Source: an uncultured Eubacterium sp.
GTDB taxonomy: Bacteria; Bacillota; Clostridia; Peptostreptococcales; Anaerovoracaceae
NCBI GenBank assembly: GCA_937894585.1
Contig: CALBGO010000112.1
Span: 1-46,843, forward strand
Direction: 5' to 3'
Length of the DNA stretch: 46,843 nt
Shown: piece after piece, positions 43,503 through 46,843 of the stretch
Layout: each line of letters starts with the position of its first letter
How positions within the stretch are numbered: the stretch's first letter is position 1
Made by a program: the position numbers and the translations under genes
The notes under the pieces: model-generated
What the model was told of the DNA's origin: nothing
What the model saw: only the letters and a program-made list of their open reading frames with translations
Databases searched by the model: none

Positions 43503-44387
43503 CTAAAATTCGAATGCGTCAACCTCTGCCTTCGTCGGAATAGACGGAGCTGCTCCGTGGCGGGTTACTGCAATAGCTGCGGCTTTTGCTGCAATTTCCA
43601 GTCCTTCGACCGCATTGCTTTTCTCAAGAAGTTCCGCAATAAAGTATCCTGTAAAGGTATCTCCCGCAGCTGTAGTGTCCACCGCCTCCACAGGAAAAAT
43701 ACTCTGATGATGCTGAAGGTTCACATCCTGATATACAGATCCCCTTGAACCCAGTGTCAGCACCGCTTTTACTTCAGGATATTCTTTCCTCAAATACTCC
43801 AAAATTGCTTCCGGATCGGTTTTTCCGCAAAGCTGAGCGCCTTCCACCTCATTGAGCAGAAGTATGCTGATTTTCTGTAAATCACATTTCGCAAGGTGAT
43901 CGTCAAAAGGCGAAGGGTTCAGGATAATCCGCATACCTTTCTCCCATGCCCTGTCGATTATATAGTCGAGAAGATTGACCTCATTCTGCAGAACCAGAAT
44001 ATCTCCCCGTCCAAAATCAGCCAGCACCTCATCGATATATCCTGTAGTCATCGTTCTGTTTGCACCGCCGTACAGAAGAATACAGTTCTGCCCGTTTTTA
44101 TCCACCTGAATCAGCGCATGACCTGTAGGTACATCCGCAGTTCTGATGTAGCGGGTGTCCACCCCCTCCTGAGCAAGTGTCTGCCGCAGAATTTCCCCTT
44201 CGGCGCCGATCTGCCCCGCATGAAAAACCTTTGCGCCTGCTCTGGCAAGTGCAATAGACTGGTTCAGCCCCTTTCCGCCGCAGAATGTATTTCGCTCTGC
44301 CGAGGTCAGCGTTTCACCTGCCTCCACCATATGATCCACATTATAAACATAGTCCAGATTCAAAGATCCGAAATTCAGTATTTTCAT
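43503..44387 (-). CDS. Ribokinase/PfkB family sugar kinase
   Basis: 294 aa. Phosphorylates a sugar such as ribose with ATP. The N-terminal LNFGSLNLDYVYNVDHM and FCGGKGLNQSIALARAG bind the sugar; the C-terminal VEAVDTTAAGDTFTGYF carries the catalytic Asp and anion hole. It begins immediately after the nucleoside hydrolase stop (no gap), so translation is coupled. The pairing suggests ribose freed from nucleosides is the substrate; ribokinase itself is likely but not certain. Confidence 0.9.
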   Translation of the reverse strand: MKILNFGSLNLDYVYNVDHMVEAGETLTSAERNTFCGGKGLNQSIALARAGAKVFHAGQIGAEGEILRQTLAQEGVDTRYIRTADVPTGHALIQVDKNGQNCILLYGGANRTMTTGYIDEVLADFGRGDILVLQNEVNLLDYIIDRAWEKGMRIILNPSPFDDHLAKCDLQKISILLLNEVEGAQLCGKTDPEAILEYLRKEYPEVKAVLTLGSRGSVYQDVNLQHHQSIFPVEAVDTTAAGDTFTGYFIAELLEKSNAVEGLEIAAKAAAIAVTRHGAAPSIPTKAEVDAFEF

Positions 44388-45314
44388 TTATGCTTCCTCT
44401 CGCCCACAGAATTCCTCTGCGAACCATGACGCAAAGCCTTCTGTATCCACTTCGGTAACTACCTTGACATTCGGTGTTTTTTCACCGCGCTGCACAGCTC
44501 TGAAATCAGAAACGGTGGTTCCCGACGCCACCCCTTCCGTCGCGATTTCAACGGACATCATTTCAGTTTTGAAAAGCTGCGGCTTCAGAAGATAAGCTAC
44601 TGCCGCCGCGTCATGAACACGCAGACCTTCATCCAAAGTTCCTCCTCTGTAATGCGAAAACAGAGAAAAAATCATATTTCCGACTCTTCCGCTCTTTCCG
44701 ATTGCCTCAGCCTCTTTTCTGCGAACCAGAGCGTGAGATGTCACATTGAGTCCGAGCATCGTAATCGGAATACCTGAGCTGAATACAATCGCCGCTGCAT
44801 GCGGATCATTATAAATATTAAATTCCGCAGAACTGTTGGTATTTCCACCGGCAAGTCCTCCGCCCATAGTTACGATTTCCGCAATATGCTCCTTTACTTC
44901 CGGGTACATACGCAGCAAAATCGCAATATTGGTATGCGTTCCGATTACCACCAGGGTAATTTTTTCTTCCGAAGACATAATGGTTTCCCGCATCGCTTCG
45001 ACTGCGTGTTTGTCTACCGTTTTTCTTGTAACCGGCGGAAATTCATATCCGTCCATACCTGTCACGCCGTGTATTTCCGGGCACGGCTCCAGTTTACGCA
45101 GAAGCGGTTCCCCGCAGCCTCTCGCCACCGGGATATCTGCATCCAGAAACTCCACAAGATGCAGCGCATTGGCAGTGGTCTTTTCAACTTCGACATTTGC
45201 GCCCACTGTACTTATCAGCTTTACATCAAGCTGCGGATTTCTGACAGCAATAACAATTGCCGCCGCATCATCAATTCCGGGATCGGTATCAAAAATAATC
45301 GGTCTTGCTTTCAT
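44388..45314 (-). CDS. Nucleoside hydrolase
   Basis: 308 aa from the ATG at 45314 (MKARPIIFDTDPGIDDA), behind GAGGTGAA; a longer frame adds 28 residues lying in the promoter. Splits nucleosides into base and ribose. The Ca-binding DTDPGIDDAAAI is at the N-terminus; VIGTHTNIAILLRMYPE, GGGLAGGNTNSSAEFNIYNDPHAA and RVHDAAAVAYL complete the inosine/uridine hydrolase fold. The first of a two-gene salvage operon. Confidence 0.92.
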   Translation of the reverse strand: MKARPIIFDTDPGIDDAAAIVIAVRNPQLDVKLISTVGANVEVEKTTANALHLVEFLDADIPVARGCGEPLLRKLEPCPEIHGVTGMDGYEFPPVTRKTVDKHAVEAMRETIMSSEEKITLVVIGTHTNIAILLRMYPEVKEHIAEIVTMGGGLAGGNTNSSAEFNIYNDPHAAAIVFSSGIPITMLGLNVTSHALVRRKEAEAIGKSGRVGNMIFSLFSHYRGGTLDEGLRVHDAAAVAYLLKPQLFKTEMMSVEIATEGVASGTTVSDFRAVQRGEKTPNVKVVTEVDTEGFASWFAEEFCGREEA

Positions 45315-45331
45315 TCTGTTCACCTCGTCAA

Positions 45332-45362
45332 TTTTATAGTCTAACCACTGCGTGTGGTTCAA
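45332..45362 (-). promoter_or_regulatory. MerR-type promoter/operator of the nucleoside hydrolase operon
   Basis: Minus strand TTGAAC (45357-45362), 18-19 nt spacer, TATAAA/ATAAAA (45332-45338). Between them lies a dyad AACCAC-N5-GTGGTT (45343-45359). An over-long spacer filled by a dyad next to the -35 is the layout of promoters activated by MerR-family regulators. No MerR gene is in the window. The transcript leader would be ~15 nt. Confidence 0.6.
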
Positions 45363-45413
45363 GTGTTTTATACAATAATTTATGTAGTTTTTTTGCAATA
45401 CCCGCTTTAACTG

Positions 45414-46406
45414 CTACGGCAAAAGGTAAGGGTCGTCGATTCCCATCATATCCATCAGACACTGGACCGTTTCTTTTACCTGCACGCGAGTATTAAAATA
45501 TCCAAAGGAAAATCGCGCCATATGCTTTTCCGTACCGATAATAATGCCACGCGCTTTCATATAAGCTTTGATTTCCTCCGCACTAAAGCCTTCGGCGGTA
45601 ATTGCTACAATCGGCAGGCGCTCCCTTGTCGAAAAATCTCCGTGTACAGTCACGCCGTCCATTGCGGAAGCAGATTCGAAAAATCTCTTCGCGAGACGGT
45701 GTGTCAGCATAGCAATGCTGTAAACGCTTCTGTTCCCTATAAACTCCAGAGCCGCTGAAAACAAAGTCATTCTCTCCGCCTGAGGAAGATTCTCCTGTTC
45801 TGAGAGCTTCCTCGAAAACGAATTATCCGGCCTTTCTTTCACACAAAGAACGCCGATTCCCTCAGGTCCCATAAGCATTTTCTCTCCGGAAAAGCAATAG
45901 GCATCCACTCCCGAATTCTCCAGATTCACCTCTATAGCGCCGGCAGTAAAACGACCGTCGGAAATAACAGGCAGCTGATATCGCCTTGCAATCGCACAAA
46001 TCTGCTCGAGATCCGCTGTATTTCCCACAGCGCTTCCCCCGTGAGCACACACGATTGCCCTCGTTTCCGGCCGAATCAAAGCTGCAAGCTCCTCGCAGTC
46101 CGGGCTTCCGCAGGAGGTATTTTTCAGAACAGAAATTTCCGCCCCCAGCTCTTTCAGAAGCCGATAAGTATCCTCCTGTTCGGCATCGGTAACAATGACA
46201 TGACACTGCTCTGCTTCCGGCTCCAGAAAAATCCGAAGCGCCTTTTCCATCATTTCCGTTCCGCTGCTTCCGAAATAAATATTTTCCTTATTCTTTATAT
46301 GAAAAATCTCCGCAAGTTGTCCTCTTACATAATCCGCAGACACCGGGGACAAATCTTTTGCTGCCGGTTTTCCCAAGGTTTTTTCTGCATTGTTCAGGTA
46401 AATCAT
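45414..46406 (-). CDS. Cysteine-desulfurase-like aminotransferase class V protein, degenerate
   Basis: 330 aa from the ATG at 46406 (MIYLNNAEKTLGKPAA), behind AGAGAGGAAA. Fold-type-I class V family, related to NifS/Csd-type enzymes (usually ~380 aa). The PLP lysine is kept in YCFSGEKMLMGPEGIGVL, but the His usually before it is Glu. SDxxQTAG reads SDGRFTAG, so the pyridoxal-stacking Gln is lost. The segment normally between the N-terminal YLDNAATT and the first helix is shortened by more than 20 residues, and no active-site Cys loop is evident. It may be a divergent enzyme or a decaying copy. Confidence 0.75.
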   Translation of the reverse strand: MIYLNNAEKTLGKPAAKDLSPVSADYVRGQLAEIFHIKNKENIYFGSSGTEMMEKALRIFLEPEAEQCHVIVTDAEQEDTYRLLKELGAEISVLKNTSCGSPDCEELAALIRPETRAIVCAHGGSAVGNTADLEQICAIARRYQLPVISDGRFTAGAIEVNLENSGVDAYCFSGEKMLMGPEGIGVLCVKERPDNSFSRKLSEQENLPQAERMTLFSAALEFIGNRSVYSIAMLTHRLAKRFFESASAMDGVTVHGDFSTRERLPIVAITAEGFSAEEIKAYMKARGIIIGTEKHMARFSFGYFNTRVQVKETVQCLMDMMGIDDPYLLP

Positions 46407-46449
46407 ACTCGTTTCCTCTCTGATAAAAAGCAATTTGCCTATATTCCAT

Positions 46450-46478
46450 AGTTTACTGTTTCCGACATCAGAATGCAA
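46450..46478 (-). promoter_or_regulatory. Possible promoter of the class V gene
   Basis: Minus strand TTGCAT (46473-46478), 17-nt spacer, TAAACT (46450-46455), 44 bp before the ATG. Confidence 0.4.
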
Positions 46479-46480
46479 GC

Positions 46481-46510
46481 AAAAAGAACTGCTCCCCTAC
46501 AGTTCTTTTT
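46481..46510. terminator. Bidirectional terminator
   Basis: AAAAAGAACTG / CAGTTCTTTTT with an 8-nt loop; T runs on both strands. On the minus strand it would stop transcripts coming from the repeat/intron side before the class V gene. Confidence 0.8.
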
Positions 46511-46563
46511 TCCCTCCGTGCTTCCTTCCCCCGCAGGACTTCGATTTTGATATTAATAGGTCT

Positions 46564-46765
46564 ATAGGACAAAAAGAGTTGGCGGACCCCCCGTTCCAAA
46601 TGCAGCACATAGCGATTCCTTGCCCGCGATAATGCTGTACCTGCTGCAAAGCAACAATCGGGCCATAGGACAAAAATCGTTGGCGAAACCCCAGTCCAAA
46701 TGCAGCAAACATCGATTCCGGGTTCTCGGTAATGCTGTACCTGCTACAGAACAATAATCCCCCGT
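46564..46765. repeat. Two diverged ~100-bp tandem repeats
   Basis: Copy 1 begins ATAGGACAAAAAGAGTTGGC at 46564; copy 2 begins ATAGGACAAAAATCGTTGGC at 46665. Shared blocks include TCCAAATGCAGCA (offset 100) and AATGCTGTACCTGCT (offset 100); a 1-nt indel shifts the start. Similarity is roughly 75-80%. An 85-codon frame crosses it on the minus strand but has no ribosome site and its repeat units shift composition, so I do not call a gene. Confidence 0.75.
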
Positions 46766-46791
46766 ATCAAAAACGGCAGATTCACTTATAC

Positions 46792-46843
46792 AATCGAGTA
46801 GGGGCTAACAAGTAGCCCCTCTCACACCACCGTACGTGCCGTT
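46792..46843 (-). mobile_element. 3' end of a group II intron (domains V-VI), truncated by the window
   Basis: Minus strand from the window edge: AACGGCACGTACGGTG (3' strand of domain V), then GTGTGAGAGGGGCTA, loop CTTGT, TAGCCCCTACTC (domain VI with a bulged A near the end), then GATT. This matches the usual end of bacterial group II introns, with the 3' splice site near 46792-46793. The intron body and any reverse transcriptase lie beyond position 46843. Recognised by pattern. Confidence 0.75.

Noticed and set aside
46497..46754. 85-codon minus-strand ORF across the tandem repeat
   Set aside because: No ribosome site, odd composition, and it follows the repeat; not supported as a gene.

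Overview
The window reads as a chromosomal segment of an anaerobic member of the Clostridia (Bacillota). The evidence is the gene order rpmG-secE-nusG-rplKA-rplJL-rpoBC, an L10 leader, GGAGG-type ribosome sites throughout, a complete rnfCDGEAB operon, a long (about 640 aa) glutamine synthetase and a UPF0182 membrane protein. A Peptostreptococcales/Anaerovorax-like host is my guess only; no rRNA or other decisive marker is present. Nearly all genes are on the minus strand.

Layout. 1-11,340: information-processing block, transcribed leftwards from a promoter at 11,309-11,337, with a second promoter and a terminator/attenuator between rplL and rpoB. 11,414-12,895: LCP-family cell-wall ligase. 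13,193-14,162: Rpn-family nuclease gene broken by an 85-bp insertion, behind a structured leader. 14,507-19,213: AT-richer accessory locus with a YkvI-like transporter, an SDR protein lacking its catalytic Tyr, an ACC-synthase-like aminotransferase, and an XRE regulator whose frame is cut by a TAA. 19,337-24,652: Rnf complex (ferredoxin:NAD+ oxidoreductase, ion pump). 24,819-26,772: DUF6054-like gene and an Orn/Lys/Arg-decarboxylase-family enzyme. 27,365-28,596: the plus-strand pair ECF S component and amidohydrolase, overlapping by 4 nt. 28,798-29,775: RlmA-type rRNA methyltransferase. 29,879-30,319: an array of nine hairpin repeats with covarying stems. 30,320-36,362: cardiolipin synthase, a TIGR00300 (ornithine cyclodeaminase-like) protein, serS and glutamine synthetase. 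36,676-41,986: membrane gene trio (TM/coiled protein, zinc-ribbon protein, UPF0182). 42,151-42,267: 38-aa Asn/Gln/Lys-rich protein. 42,434-43,381: AEC transporter (plus). 43,503-45,314: nucleoside hydrolase and PfkB kinase behind a MerR-type promoter. 45,414-46,406: degenerate cysteine-desulfurase-like protein. 46,564-46,843: a 2 x ~100-bp tandem repeat and the 3' end (domain V/VI) of a group II intron that runs off the window.

How the parts fit: the left half is housekeeping transcription and translation, and Rnf supplies ion-motive force. Glutamine synthetase, the TIGR00300 protein and the decarboxylase-family enzyme point to nitrogen and amino-acid metabolism. The nucleoside hydrolase and kinase form a ribose-salvage pair. 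The least explained items are the covarying hairpin array, the transporter/SDR/aminotransferase operon with its interrupted regulator, the leader of the Rnp-like (Rpn) pseudogene, and the zinc-ribbon/UPF0182 trio.
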